A stretch of DNA of 64,000 nucleotides from Pseudomonas sp. P8_241 (GTDB taxonomy: Bacteria; Pseudomonadota; Gammaproteobacteria; Pseudomonadales; Pseudomonadaceae). This document shows positions 27,145 through 37,600 of the stretch, piece by piece; within the stretch, counting starts at the first letter, position 1, and each line of letters opens with the position of its first letter. The notes under the pieces are model-generated. The model saw nothing but the letters and a program-made list of their open reading frames with translations, was not told where the DNA came from and ran no database searches. The stretch lies in NCBI RefSeq assembly GCF_034008315.1, contig NZ_CP125377.1, positions 4,834,501 to 4,898,500 of the forward strand, given 5' to 3'. A program made the position numbers and the translations under genes.

Positions 27145-28733
27145 GCCGTGCCCTCGCCGTCCCGGTGCAACCTTTCGATGCGGCGAGCATGGCGACCGGG
27201 ACCAAAGTCTTCGCGTTTGCCACCATGTGCATCGGTATGTTCATCGCACTGCTGGATATCCAGATTGTCTCCGCGTCGTTGCGCGACATCGGCGGCGGGC
27301 TCTCAGCCGGTACCGACGAAACCGCCTGGGTACAGACCAGCTACCTGATCGCCGAAATCATCGTGATACCGCTGTCCGGCTGGCTGTCCCGAGTGTTTTC
27401 CACGCGCTGGCTGTTTTGCGCCTCTGCGGTGGGTTTCACCCTGACCAGTCTGTTGTGCGGCGCGGCCTGGAACATCCAGAGCATGATTACCTTCCGCGCC
27501 CTGCAGGGTTTTCTTGGCGGCTCGATGATCCCGCTGGTGTTCACCACGGCGTTCTTTTTCTTCACCGGCAAACAGCGGGTGATTGCTGCCGCCACCATCG
27601 GCGCCGTGGCTTCGCTGGCCCCGACCCTGGGGCCGGTGATCGGCGGCTGGATCACCGATGTGTCGTCCTGGCATTGGCTGTTCTACATCAACCTCGTACC
27701 GGGGATCTTCGTCGCGGTGGCCGTGCCCTTGCTGGTGAAAATCGACCAACCGGAATTGTCGCTGCTCAAAGGCGCGGACTACTTGAGCATGGTGTTTCTG
27801 GCGCTGTTCCTCGGCTGCCTGGAATACACCCTCGAAGAAGGCCCGCGCTGGAACTGGTTCAGCGATCACACCATCCTGACCACGGCGTGGATCAGCGGCC
27901 TGTCGGGCCTGGCGTTCATCGGCCGGACTTTGCACGTGGCCAATCCGATTGTCGATCTGCGCGCCCTGAAGGATCGCAATTTCGCGCTCGGCTGTTTCTT
28001 CTCGTTCGTCACCGGCATCGGCCTGTTCGCCACCATTTACCTGACGCCGTTGTTTCTCGGGCGGGTGCGCGGCTATGGCGCGCTGGACATTGGCCTGGCG
28101 GTTTTCTCCACCGGGGTGTTCCAGGTCATGGCTATTCCGCTGTATGCCTTTCTGGCCAACCGCGTGGACCTGCGCTGGATCATGATGACCGGGCTTGGGT
28201 TGTTCGCGTTGTCGATGTGGGATTTCAGCCCGATCACCCATGACTGGGGGGCCAAAGAACTCATGCTGCCGCAAGCCCTGCGTGGCATTGCCCAGCAATT
28301 GGCGGTGCCGCCAGCGGTGACCTTGACCCTCGGCGGTTTGGCACCGGCGCGGCTCAAACATGCGTCGGGCTTGTTCAACCTGATGCGCAATCTGGGCGGC
28401 GCCATTGGCATCGCCGCGTGCGCGACCATTCTCAATGACCGCACCAACCTGCATTTCACGCGGCTGGCGGAAAACCTCAACAGCACCAACGAAGCGCTCA
28501 ACCAATGGCTGACTCAGGTGGGCAACAACTTCGCCACCCTCGGCCAGGGCGGCGATGTCGGTGTCACCGCCGCCCTGCATCATCTGTGGTTGCTGACCTA
28601 TCGTGAGGCGCAGACACAGACCTATGGCGATGCGTTTCTGATGATCATGGTCTGCTTCATCATCGCCACGGCGATGGTGCCGCTGATGCGCAAAGTGCAA
28701 CCACCGGCCGCACCGAGTGCCGATGCTCATTGA
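27141..28733 (+). CDS. EmrB/QacA-type MFS efflux pump (DHA2, 14 spans)
   Basis: A 530-residue drug:proton antiporter with about 14 hydrophobic spans. Span 1 is MFIALLDIQIVSASLRDIGG, with the DHA2 motif LDIQIV; the motif-A loop reads LSGWLSRVFSTRWLF, and PTLGPVIGGWITD marks the antiporter motif C. It pairs with the preceding adaptor. The substrate cannot be predicted. Confidence 0.93.
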   Translation: MSRALAVPVQPFDAASMATGTKVFAFATMCIGMFIALLDIQIVSASLRDIGGGLSAGTDETAWVQTSYLIAEIIVIPLSGWLSRVFSTRWLFCASAVGFTLTSLLCGAAWNIQSMITFRALQGFLGGSMIPLVFTTAFFFFTGKQRVIAAATIGAVASLAPTLGPVIGGWITDVSSWHWLFYINLVPGIFVAVAVPLLVKIDQPELSLLKGADYLSMVFLALFLGCLEYTLEEGPRWNWFSDHTILTTAWISGLSGLAFIGRTLHVANPIVDLRALKDRNFALGCFFSFVTGIGLFATIYLTPLFLGRVRGYGALDIGLAVFSTGVFQVMAIPLYAFLANRVDLRWIMMTGLGLFALSMWDFSPITHDWGAKELMLPQALRGIAQQLAVPPAVTLTLGGLAPARLKHASGLFNLMRNLGGAIGIAACATILNDRTNLHFTRLAENLNSTNEALNQWLTQVGNNFATLGQGGDVGVTAALHHLWLLTYREAQTQTYGDAFLMIMVCFIIATAMVPLMRKVQPPAAPSADAH

Positions 28734-28754
28734 GCCTCGGCACCCTTGTTGAAA

Positions 28755-29195
28755 TCAGGCCTGAGGGGTTTTGCGGAAACCGACGGCCAGACGGTTCCAG
28801 CTGTTGATGGTGCTGATCGCCACGGTCAGATCGACCATTTCCTTGGGCGTGAACCGGGCGCTGACCACTTCGTAGTCTTCATCCGGTGCATGGGTCAGGC
28901 TCAGTTGGGTCAGGGATTCGGTCCAGAGCAGCGCGGCACGTTCACGCTCGCTGAAGAACGGTGCCTCGCGCCAGGCCGTCACGGCGAACAGGCGACGCGG
29001 GGTTTCGCCACCCTTGATTGCGTCGCTGGTGTGCATGTCGATGCAGAAGGCGCAGCCGTTGATTTGCGAAGCGCGCAGCTTGACCAGTTCAATCAGGTTC
29101 TTTTCCAGCGGCAGCTTCGACACTGCGGTTTCCAACGCGATCATCGCTTTGAGGGCATCAGGGGACGCGGTGTAAAAATCGATACGCGGTTGCAT
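28755..29195 (-). CDS. Carboxymuconolactone decarboxylase / AhpD-like protein
   Basis: A 146-residue protein of the AhpD-like family with the redox motif C48-A-F-C51 and H55 (INGCAFCIDMHTSD), so it may act as a peroxidase-linked disulfide protein. The start MQPRIDFYTA at 29195 has GGAGCAGACC upstream; earlier in-frame residues are not supported. It is a single gene convergent with the efflux pump. Confidence 0.9.
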   Translation of the reverse strand: MQPRIDFYTASPDALKAMIALETAVSKLPLEKNLIELVKLRASQINGCAFCIDMHTSDAIKGGETPRRLFAVTAWREAPFFSERERAALLWTESLTQLSLTHAPDEDYEVVSARFTPKEMVDLTVAISTINSWNRLAVGFRKTPQA

Positions 29196-29307
29196 GGTCT
29201 GCTCCAGGGCAAGTGGGTGTGTGACTACGTTAGCCCCCCGCCCCGGTTGCACAAATAGCCAATATTCCAGAAGTCGAGGAGGCCATTGGGTTTTGCTCAC
29301 GGCGGTC

Positions 29308-29333
29308 ATCGCGAGCAAGCTCGCTCCTACAGG
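29308..29333. repeat. Single REP half-element
   Basis: ATCGCGAGCAAGCTCGCTCC, then TACAGG, without a partner arm nearby; a solitary unit of the GCGAGC class. Confidence 0.7.
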
Positions 29334-29373
29334 GAACACGGTCATATGTGAGAGTGAACCGCGCAGCGGCCAT

Positions 29374-30816
29374 TCAAACCCGATTGCGCAACCACTGCAA
29401 AAAGCCCTTTTTCGCCTCCGCCACCGGCAGCTCCTGAGTCAGGGTTTTCGCTTTGTACAACCGGTAATCGAGCAAGGTTTTCATCGCATCGCCGATGTCG
29501 TGACGGGCATCCAGGCATGGCTTGAGGTACGACTTTTCGATGCGGTACAAGCCACAAAAGGTCTTGGCGGTAAACTGCGCGGGCACCGAACTGTCGTCCA
29601 GGATGCCGGCCTCGCCAATCACTTCACCCGGCCCCATGCGCCCGGATTCGAAAGGTTCACCGTGCCGGGTCAGCGTCACCGTCACCACCCCCGACTCGAT
29701 GATGAACAAGTGATCACTGACCTCCCCCGCGCCGAGGATCGTTTCCCCGGCGCGGAAGGTTTGCAGGGTCATGTTCTGGCTGAAGGTGTCCTTTTCCTCC
29801 TGACGCAAAGTAGAGAAAATCGGCGAACTGTCGAGCAATGCCCGGGGCCGTGACAGGTTGTCGGACAGCGTGGGTTCGACGCTCGACAACAGGTTGACCC
29901 CGGACGCCTGCAAGTGTCGGTACGCCAGGTCGAACAGCTGATTGCGCACCGTGCGTTTCTCGCTCATCGACGCGACAAACCCGCTGATTTCGTATTCCAC
30001 ACCCGTGCTGCTGGAACCTTTCAATGCGACGCTCGGTGCCGGTGTGTCCAGCAGAAAACGGCAACCTTGCATGGCGCGCTCAAGCGCATCGATCACCGTA
30101 TTCGGTCGCGCATGGGGGCTCACTTGAAGGGTGATGGATACGCCGAACATATCGCTCGGACGGCTGAAGTTGATGATCTTGGCCTTGGCGGCCAGGGAAT
30201 TGGGAATCACCGCCAGGCTGCCTTGAGCGGTTTGCAGGCGCGTGGCCCGCCAGTCGATGTCGGTGACTCGGCCTTCGGTGCCGTCGATGGAGATCCAGTC
30301 ATCCAGTTGATAGGGTTTGGTGGTGTTCAGGACGATCCCGGAAAACACGTCGCTGAGGGTACTTTGCAACGCCAGACCGACGATGATTGCCAACGCACCG
30401 GATGTCGCCAGAACGCCTTTGACCGGCAATTCGAGCACGTAGGCCAGCGCGGCGATGACCGCAATCAGAAAAATCACCGCGCCAAGCAAATCCTGAAGCA
30501 GCCGCCCGGTGTGCCCTACCCGCTGCATCATCACGGCGCCGATCAGTACGGTCAGGGTCCGCGCGCCGAACAGCCACCAACCAATCTGCAAACCAGTCGC
30601 CGCCAGATGCAGGGGTACGTTTTCAGGCCACGGCGCAGGCTCGAGCGGATTGAGACCTTCGTTGAACAGCAGAACACTGAACAACGCAAAAATCACCACC
30701 CGCACCAACAGCCGCCAGCCACTGCCCATCGTACTGAGCAAGCGCCACAAACCCAGGTCGATCAGGATCAGCAGCATCGCGCAGATCAGCGGGTGTTCGG
30801 TGAGCAATGACAGCAT
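29374..30816 (-). CDS. MscS-type mechanosensitive channel with cyclic-nucleotide-binding domain
   Basis: A 480-residue membrane protein. Several N-terminal spans (about 1-150) lead into the MscS pore and beta-domain: ALAIIVGLALQSTLSDVFSG, then DDWISIDGTEGRVTDIDWRATRL. From about residue 330 a cyclic-nucleotide-binding/Crp-like domain follows, with FRAGETILGAGEVSDHLFII and GEVIGEAGILDDSSVPAQF. Gating may respond to a cyclic nucleotide. The start MLSLLTEHP is taken for the GGAG seven bases ahead. Single gene. Confidence 0.9.
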   Translation of the reverse strand: MLSLLTEHPLICAMLLILIDLGLWRLLSTMGSGWRLLVRVVIFALFSVLLFNEGLNPLEPAPWPENVPLHLAATGLQIGWWLFGARTLTVLIGAVMMQRVGHTGRLLQDLLGAVIFLIAVIAALAYVLELPVKGVLATSGALAIIVGLALQSTLSDVFSGIVLNTTKPYQLDDWISIDGTEGRVTDIDWRATRLQTAQGSLAVIPNSLAAKAKIINFSRPSDMFGVSITLQVSPHARPNTVIDALERAMQGCRFLLDTPAPSVALKGSSSTGVEYEISGFVASMSEKRTVRNQLFDLAYRHLQASGVNLLSSVEPTLSDNLSRPRALLDSSPIFSTLRQEEKDTFSQNMTLQTFRAGETILGAGEVSDHLFIIESGVVTVTLTRHGEPFESGRMGPGEVIGEAGILDDSSVPAQFTAKTFCGLYRIEKSYLKPCLDARHDIGDAMKTLLDYRLYKAKTLTQELPVAEAKKGFLQWLRNRV

Positions 30817-30904
30817 CAAACAACTCCAGCAAAGGCCAATGAGGCGAAGATCGCACAGATTGGCCATAGTGTAGGAGCAATTGATTTGAGTGATTCTGTC
30901 GGCA

Positions 30905-30943
30905 TCAAAAAACAAATGTGGGAACGAGCAGGCTCGTTCCCGG
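30905..30943 (-). terminator. Rho-independent terminator of the isochorismatase gene
   Basis: On the minus strand, GGGAACGAGC-CTG-CTCGTTCCC, then ACATTTGTTTTTTG. It follows the stop by 12 bp. The hairpin resembles a short REP unit that has become a terminator. Confidence 0.75.
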
Positions 30944-30954
30944 TAAAGGGGACC

Positions 30955-31641
30955 TCAGGTGCGTTGCGAATCCAGCACTTCGTGTTCGTTCGCCACTTGC
31001 TGGGCCTTGAGGTAGCTCTCGATCAGCAATTGATAATGCGGCATGGCCTGGGCGTAGACCGCCGCCCACTCTTGCGCGTCCGGACGGTTCCACGAACCTT
31101 GCAGCTCGGACAGCGTCGCCATGATGTCGATCGGCACCACACCGGCCTGGGCGAGACGGGCAATGGTCAGGTCGGTGGCAAGTTTCGAGTGGTTGCCCGA
31201 GGCATCGACCACGGCAAACACTTTGTAGCCTTCATGCACGGCCGCGATGGACGGGAACGCCAGGCACACGCTGGTCAGGGTGCCGGCGATCACCAGGGTT
31301 TTCTTGCCGGTGGCTTTGACCGCGGCGTGAAACTGCGCGTTATCCCAGGCGTTGATTTCACCTTTACGCGCCACGTATTGCGCATGGGGCGCCGCCTCGT
31401 GAATTTCCGGAATCAACGGCCCGTTCGGCCCTTGTGGAACAGAGGCAGTGGTGATCACCGGCATCTTGAGCAAGGTCGCAGCCTTGGCCAGGGCGATGGC
31501 GTTGGCGCGCAATTGCGGTACGTCCATGTCCTTGACGATCTGGAACAGCCCGCTCTGGTGGTCGATCAACAGCATCGCGCTGTCGTTGGGGTCGATGGTC
31601 GGTTTCTGGCCGTTGAAGTTGGCCGCGTTGACGGTGTTCAT
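30955..31641 (-). CDS. Isochorismatase-family cysteine hydrolase (YcaC-like)
   Basis: A 228-residue hydrolase with the triad-type signatures: D27 in [11 protein letters not shown], a lysine in the [12 protein letters not shown] region and the nucleophile cysteine in [12 protein letters not shown]. Length and NxFxxxx pattern fit YcaC-like proteins, whose natural substrate is unknown. The start MNTVNAANF at 31641 has GAGGAAACGC upstream. Single gene with a terminator. Confidence 0.88.
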   Translation of the reverse strand: MNTVNAANFNGQKPTIDPNDSAMLLIDHQSGLFQIVKDMDVPQLRANAIALAKAATLLKMPVITTASVPQGPNGPLIPEIHEAAPHAQYVARKGEINAWDNAQFHAAVKATGKKTLVIAGTLTSVCLAFPSIAAVHEGYKVFAVVDASGNHSKLATDLTIARLAQAGVVPIDIMATLSELQGSWNRPDAQEWAAVYAQAMPHYQLLIESYLKAQQVANEHEVLDSQRT

Positions 31642-31735
31642 GAGCGTTTCCTCTTTCGTTTGGGCAACAGCCATCCCTGGCCTGAGAACCGGCCTACTCA
31701 TCCTGTGTAGAGTCGGGTTATGGAAGGGCTACGGA

Positions 31736-32602
31736 TTAACCGTGCATCTGGCCGAAGCGGCCGGACTGGAAGTCGGCGAAGGCCTGGTGGATTTCCTGCT
31801 CGGTGTTCATCACGAACGGTCCGTGGCCGACAATCGGTTCGTCGATCGGCTCGCCGCTGAGCAACAACACCACTGCGTCGCCATTGGCTTCGAGGGTCAA
31901 CTGATCGCCATCGCGCTCCAACAGGGCCAGTTGCCCCTCGCGCACCAGCTCCAGACCATTGACCTGAACCGTGCCGCGCAGCACCACCAGTGCAGTGTTG
32001 CGACCTTCATGCAGGTCCAGTGTCAGCAACTTGCCGCCGTTGAGACGCAGATCCCAGACATCAATCGGGGTGAACGTGCGCGATGGGCCGGTACGGCCGT
32101 CGAACTCACCGGCGATCAGGCGCAGGCTACCGGCGTTGTCCTTCAGGGTGATGTTCGGGATATCACCATCGAGGATCGTCTGGTAACCGGGCTCGGCCAT
32201 TTTGTCCTTGGCGGGCAGGTTGACCCACAGTTGCACCATCTCCAGGGTCCCGCCGCTTTTGGCGAAGTCTGCGGAGTGAAACTCCTCATGCAGGATGCCC
32301 GAGGCGGCGGTCATCCATTGCACGTCGCCGGGGCCGATCTTGCCGCCACTGCCAGTAGAGTCGCGGTGTTCGACTTCACCCTTGTAAACGATAGTCACGG
32401 TTTCGAAGCCACGGTGCGGATGCTGACCAACGCCACGTCGCTCGGTGGTCGGCGTAAATTCCGCAGGCCCGGCGTGGTCAAGCAGCAAGAATGGGCTGAT
32501 GTGTTTGCCCAGGTTGTCGTAGGAAAACAGCGTGCGAACCGGAAAACCGTCGCCGACCCAATGGGCCCGTGGGCTGGTGTAGATACCGATGATGTTTTTC
32601 AT
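31736..32602 (-). CDS. Pirin-family cupin protein
   Basis: A 288-residue bicupin. The N-terminal cupin has the metal ligands in GQHPHRGFETVTIVYKGEVEHRD; the C-terminal cupin lacks an evident metal set. Pirins act as quercetinases or redox-sensing co-factors. The start MKNIIGIYTS has CAGGAGAG upstream. It is divergent from a LysR regulator over a 104-bp gap, which suggests control by it. Confidence 0.92.
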   Translation of the reverse strand: MKNIIGIYTSPRAHWVGDGFPVRTLFSYDNLGKHISPFLLLDHAGPAEFTPTTERRGVGQHPHRGFETVTIVYKGEVEHRDSTGSGGKIGPGDVQWMTAASGILHEEFHSADFAKSGGTLEMVQLWVNLPAKDKMAEPGYQTILDGDIPNITLKDNAGSLRLIAGEFDGRTGPSRTFTPIDVWDLRLNGGKLLTLDLHEGRNTALVVLRGTVQVNGLELVREGQLALLERDGDQLTLEANGDAVVLLLSGEPIDEPIVGHGPFVMNTEQEIHQAFADFQSGRFGQMHG

Positions 32603-32688
32603 GGTCTCTCCTGATGAAGTGAATGAAGCCATGGACAAAGCTTAAAACCATGACCTTTGCTGCGCTAGACTGCAAAAATCAGCTTTAG

Positions 32689-32706
32689 CGTTCTATCTGG
32701 AGAACG
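32689..32706. promoter_or_regulatory. Inverted repeat immediately before the LysR start
   Basis: CGTTCT-ATCTGG-AGAACG: a six-base inverted repeat ending just before the ATG, covering the GGAG ribosome-binding site. It might be an autoregulatory operator or an RNA hairpin hiding the start. Confidence 0.35.
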
Positions 32707-33615
32707 ATGGTGGAAGACCTCAACACCCTCTACTACTTCACCCAAGTGGTGGAACATCATGGTTTTGCCGCTGCCGGGCGGGCGCTGGACATGCCCAAGT
32801 CCAAGCTCAGCCGTCGCATTGCGCAACTTGAAGAGCGCCTCGGCGTGCGTCTGTTGCACCGCACCAGTCGGCATTGCTCACTGACCGAAATTGGCCAGGC
32901 TTACTACCAGCGTTGCCTGGCCATGCGCGTGGAAGCGGAAAGCGCCGCCGAACTGATCGAGCGCAACCGCGCCGAGCCCCAGGGGATGGTGCGCGTCAGT
33001 TGTCCGACCGCGCTGCTCAATTCCTGGGTCGGGCCGATGTTGTCCCGCTATCTGCTCAAGTACCCCTTGGTGGAGTTGTTCATCGAGAGCACCAACCGTC
33101 GGGTCGACCTGATTCACGAAGGTTTCGACATTGCGCTGCGGGTGCGTTTTCCACCGCTGGAAAACTCCGACATGGTGATGAAGGTATTGGGTAACAGCAC
33201 CCAGAGCGTCGTCGGCAGCCCGGCGCTCGCGCAGCGCCTGTCGACCCCGCCGTCACCGGCCGATCTCAGTGGTTTGCCGAGCCTGCATTGGGGCGCAGCG
33301 CAGCGTGAGTATCAATGGGAACTGTTCGGCGCCGACGGCAGCACCGCGCTGATCCGGCACACGCCAAGGATGGTCACCGATGACCTGTTGGCCTTGCGTC
33401 ATGCGGCGGTTGCCGGCATCGGTGTCGTGCACCTGCCGAGCGTTGTGGTACGCAATGAAATCGCCGCCGGGCGTCTGGTGGAACTGGTGCCGGGTTGGGC
33501 GCCGCAGAGCGGCGTCATCCACGCCATTTTTCCATCACGACGCGGGTTGCTGCCGTCGGTGCGCACGCTGATAGATTTTCTCGGTGAGGAATTCAGTCGC
33601 AGTGATATTGCCTGA
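32707..33615 (+). CDS. LysR-family transcriptional regulator
   Basis: A 302-residue regulator with an N-terminal winged helix-turn-helix (about 5-65: FTQVVEHHGFAAAGRALDMP then KSKLSRRIAQLEERLG) and a two-lobed effector domain. It is divergent from the pirin gene and probably controls it. The subgroup is the AaeR/DmlR-like one with small N-terminal deviations; the effector is unknown. Confidence 0.92.
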   Translation: MVEDLNTLYYFTQVVEHHGFAAAGRALDMPKSKLSRRIAQLEERLGVRLLHRTSRHCSLTEIGQAYYQRCLAMRVEAESAAELIERNRAEPQGMVRVSCPTALLNSWVGPMLSRYLLKYPLVELFIESTNRRVDLIHEGFDIALRVRFPPLENSDMVMKVLGNSTQSVVGSPALAQRLSTPPSPADLSGLPSLHWGAAQREYQWELFGADGSTALIRHTPRMVTDDLLALRHAAVAGIGVVHLPSVVVRNEIAAGRLVELVPGWAPQSGVIHAIFPSRRGLLPSVRTLIDFLGEEFSRSDIA

Positions 33616-33681
33616 AGGCAGCTACAAGCTTTGAGCTTCAAGCGGCAAGTTGATCGGTCAGGTTCTGGAACCTCGTCGCCC

Positions 33682-33748
33682 CTATCGCGAGCAGGCTCGC
33701 ACACAAGGGAATGCGGTCAAATGTGTGAGCGAGCCTGCTCGCGATGAG
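33682..33748. repeat. REPIN-type inverted repeat (GCGAGCAGGCTCGC class)
   Basis: Arms ATCGCGAGCAGGCTCGCACAC and GTGTGAGCGAGCCTGCTCGCGAT (the second at about 33723-33746, split here by two bases) lie between the LysR gene and dkgB. The outer TAGGAGC ends are lost. Confidence 0.75.
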
Positions 33749-33891
33749 GGCAGCACAATCACCATCAATCTCTCTGACTTCAGGCGATTCGTGATTTGCG
33801 GTAAACATTGCTTTGCCAATCCAGCGGTTTTTCCCGGGCACACAGACGCCGATACTGGCGCCCATTCCCGCTGCAATCACTGGAGTCATAC

Positions 33892-34695
33892 ATGTCTATC
33901 CCCGCATTCGGCCTGGGCACCTTTCGCTTGCAAGGCCAGGTTGTCATCGATTCGGTGAGCACCGGCCTGGAACTGGGCTACCGTGCCATCGACACCGCGC
34001 AAATCTACGAAAACGAAGCCGAGGTCGGCCAAGCCATTGCTGCCAGCGGTGTGGCCCGTGATGAGCTGTTCATCACCAGCAAGATCTGGGTCGCCAACTT
34101 CGCCCGGGATCGCTTGATCGAAAGCCTCAAGGAGAGCCTGCGCAAGCTGCAAACCGACTGCCTGGACCTGACCCTGATCCACTGGCCATCACCGGAAGAC
34201 CAGATACCGGTCGAGGAATTCATGGGTGCCCTGCTGGAAGCCAGGCAACTGGGACTGACCCGGCAAATCGGCGTGTCCAACTTCACCATCGACCTGATGA
34301 AGCAGGCCATTGCCGCCATTGGTGCCGAACACATCGCCACCAACCAGATCGAACTGCACCCGTACCTGCAAAACCGTAAAGTCGCCGAGTTCGCCCAGAG
34401 CCAGGGCATCGGGATCACCTCATACATGACGCTGGCCTACGGTGAAGTGCTCAAAGACCCGGTCATCCAGCAAATTGCCGAGCGCCTTCAGGCGACCGCG
34501 GCTCAGGTCACCCTGGCCTGGGCCCTGCAATCGGGTTATGCGGTCATCCCTTCCTCGACCCGACGCGCCAACCTTGAAAGCAACCTGTGCGCCACTGCTC
34601 TGACGCTGAGCGAGGCCGATATGGGCTTGATCGCAGCACTGGATCGCGGCCAGCGCCTGACCAGCCCGAAAGGCATCGCGCCAGCCTGGGACTGA
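33892..34695 (+). CDS. dkgB: Aldo/keto reductase (2,5-didehydrogluconate reductase B type)
   Basis: A 267-residue NADPH-dependent reductase, the same length as E. coli DkgB. The catalytic Asp-Tyr pair is in [16 protein letters not shown], the lysine in ITSKIWVAN and the histidine in [15 protein letters not shown] contacts are in [15 protein letters not shown]. The start [10 protein letters not shown] has CTGGAGTCATAC upstream. It converges with the sensor-kinase gene, two bases apart. Confidence 0.88.
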   Translation: MSIPAFGLGTFRLQGQVVIDSVSTGLELGYRAIDTAQIYENEAEVGQAIAASGVARDELFITSKIWVANFARDRLIESLKESLRKLQTDCLDLTLIHWPSPEDQIPVEEFMGALLEARQLGLTRQIGVSNFTIDLMKQAIAAIGAEHIATNQIELHPYLQNRKVAEFAQSQGIGITSYMTLAYGEVLKDPVIQQIAERLQATAAQVTLAWALQSGYAVIPSSTRRANLESNLCATALTLSEADMGLIAALDRGQRLTSPKGIAPAWD

Positions 34696-34697
34696 AT

Positions 34698-37600
34698 TCA
34701 ATCCTGTTGAAGCTTCCGGTCCAGCCGGGCCATGGCTTGTTGCAACTGATCGACGGCATCGTCGATCAGCGGCGCGTGGTCACTATTGAGCGCCCGCTCC
34801 AGTTGCTCGCAACACTCCACCAGGGCCAGCGCCCGAATCAGCAGCGCCCCACCCTTGATCCGGTGCGCCAGTTCGCGCAAACCGGAACGATTGCCGCTGG
34901 TATGCATGGCGAGCAGATGAACGCGATCCTCGCGGTTGCTCAACTCCAGGTCATGTAGCAGCTGATCCATGAGTTCACGTTCCGTATCGGCATATCGATC
35001 CAGTCCACTTAAATCGAACTCCACCGGACCGTCGTCGACCTGCTTCGCTGACACTTCAGCAAAACGCTGTGCCAACCACACCTGCAGATCCATCAAGCGA
35101 ATGGGCTTGAACAGGCAATCGTCCATGCCCGCCTCCTGGCAGCGGATCTTCTCCTGCGTTTGTGCATTGGCGGTAAAGCCCAGGATCAGCAGCGGCGGTA
35201 AACCCTGCCGGCGTTCTTCATCGCGTATCGCTCGTGCCAACTCGTAGCCGCTGAGCACTGGCATGCTGCAATCTGTAATAACCACGTCGAGCTTATGCGC
35301 ATGCCATTGCTCAAGGGCCTGCGCGCCGTTCTCCGCCAGGAGCACGCGGTGCCCCAGATAGCTCAGCTGCCGTGAGAGCAGCAATCGATTGGCCGGATAA
35401 TCGTCGACCACCAGAATCGTCAAGGACCGGGTGCAGAGCGGAGCCTCGCATTGGCGCAACTCGCTCTCGGGCAGCGGCGGCAAGACGATCAAATCAAGGT
35501 TGATGTCGACCCGCGTTCCCTCCCCCAGCGCGCTATCGAGCTTCAATCGCCCGCCCATCATTTCGCACAGCGTACGACTGATCACCAACCCCAGCCCGGA
35601 ACCCTGCCCGGCTGATTGTTGGTTGTTGCCCGCCTGCGCGAAGGGACTGAACAGGCGCCGCTGGTCGAAAGCACTGATACCGATACCGCTGTCGGCAATG
35701 CGCACGCTGACAGCCAAATGCGCTGACGGCCTTGGCTGCGCCCGCAAGGTCAGGCTTACCGCACCTTCGTGGGTGAACTTGATGGCGTTGCTCAACAGAT
35801 TGGACAGCACCTGCTTGAGGCGCAGTGGATCGAGCATCACATCGCAATCACTCTGATTGTCCAGCTCGACCCGCCATTGCAGGTTTTTCTGCACCGCCAG
35901 ACCTTCGAAAACTCGACAGACCGAGGCCACCAACGCCCGCAAGTTGACCCGTTCCGGCGTCAGCGACAAATGCCCGGACTCGATACGAGCGATGTCCAGA
36001 ATGTCGCCGATCAACGCCAGCAACTGTTGCCCTGCATGGGAGGCGACTTCGATGGCGGAACGATCCGTCACGCCTTCATCCGCCCGCTTCAGCGCCAGTT
36101 CGAGCATGCCGAGCAATGCATTCATCGGCGTGCGGATTTCATGGCTCATGGTTGCCAGAAACGTGGTTTTTGCACGATTGGCATCGTCCGCGGCATCCTT
36201 GGCCTCCTGCAATTGGCAGAGCCATTGCTGACGCTGCCGAATTTGCCGGCGCTGCCACAGGATCCCCACCAATGCGAACAGCAGCAGAATGCCCGCGATT
36301 GAAAACGCCTGCAAAATCGCTTGCCGATGCCGCAGCCAGTAGCTCTGCTCCACCATTGAGTCGTAGCGCCAGGGTTGGGTCAGCTCGTCGATTTCATCGG
36401 GAGGAATACTCAATAACGCCTTGTCCAGAATCGAGTGCAGCTCGATCGCATCCCGGCTGGTCGCCAAGGTACTGCGGGCGGGATCCGTGCCCACGGTACT
36501 GGTCACTTGCAGGCGATCGTGGTACTGCCGGGCGATCAGGTAACGGGCGCTGATCAGTGAGTTGATGCCACCCTGCACTTTGCCTTGGTCGACCATCTCC
36601 ATGGCGTCATTGGTCAAAGGAGCATCCACCATCTGGATCAATGGAAAGTGCTGCCGAATGAAATCACCGGTAATATTGCCATAGGTCAACGCCAGGACCT
36701 TCCCGGCCATATCGTCCAGCGTCCTGGGGCTGTCCGGTGCCGCCCGGGTCACCAGCACCGACGGGCTGTTGAGAAAGGAGCGGGTAAAACGCAACGTTCC
36801 TTCGCGCTGGGAACTGAGTCCAATGCCCGCCAACACGTCGACCTGGCCATCCTTGATACCCGTCAGCATGTCCGTCACGGACTTCATGCCACGGACATCG
36901 AATTGCAACCCGGTACGCTGGCTGATTTTCGCCAGCACATCGATGACGATTCCACGAAACCTGCCCTTGCTGTCGATGAAGGAAATCGGCGGGATATTCA
37001 CGTTGATCGCCACGTTCACACGCGGATGCCGTTCGAGCCAACGCTGCTCCGACACACTGAGCTGCAGCGGCTGATTGCCCGGGATGGAGGCTCCATTCGC
37101 GCCCCAGCGCCGCAGGATATTCATCTGTTCATTGGTGGTGACGAGCGCCAGCGCCTTGTTGACGATGCGCAACAACGGCGAGTTGTCACGGCTCATCGCA
37201 AACGCAAAGACACCGGACTCCATGGGCGAAAAATCAGCCAGCTGGACATTGCCCAGATAGTTTTTGCTGATCAGGTAATTGGCACTGATTGCATCTCCCA
37301 GGTACACATCAGCCTGACCAAACGCCACCGCCCCCATGGCGGCCAGGGTTGAGGGGAATAGTTTCAACTGCGCACGGGAATAGAACCGTTGCACGCTGTG
37401 TTCGGGCAAATAGTGATAAAGCGTCACCAGCCGTTTGCCGGCCAGCGTCGGATCCAGCGCCACCGTGGAGTCATCGACCGTGACCAATACCGGTTGATCG
37501 ACCGCATAGGCGCTGGACATCTGTAACTGCGGGTCCTCGGACTCAAAACGATTGGCCGTTCCCAGCAAGTCAGCCTGCCCTTCCTTGATCGCCTGCACCG

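Noticed and set aside
35005..35030. PvdS-like TAAAT inside the sensor-kinase gene
   Set aside because: The triplet at the right distance is GTC, not CGT, and the position is internal to a coding sequence.
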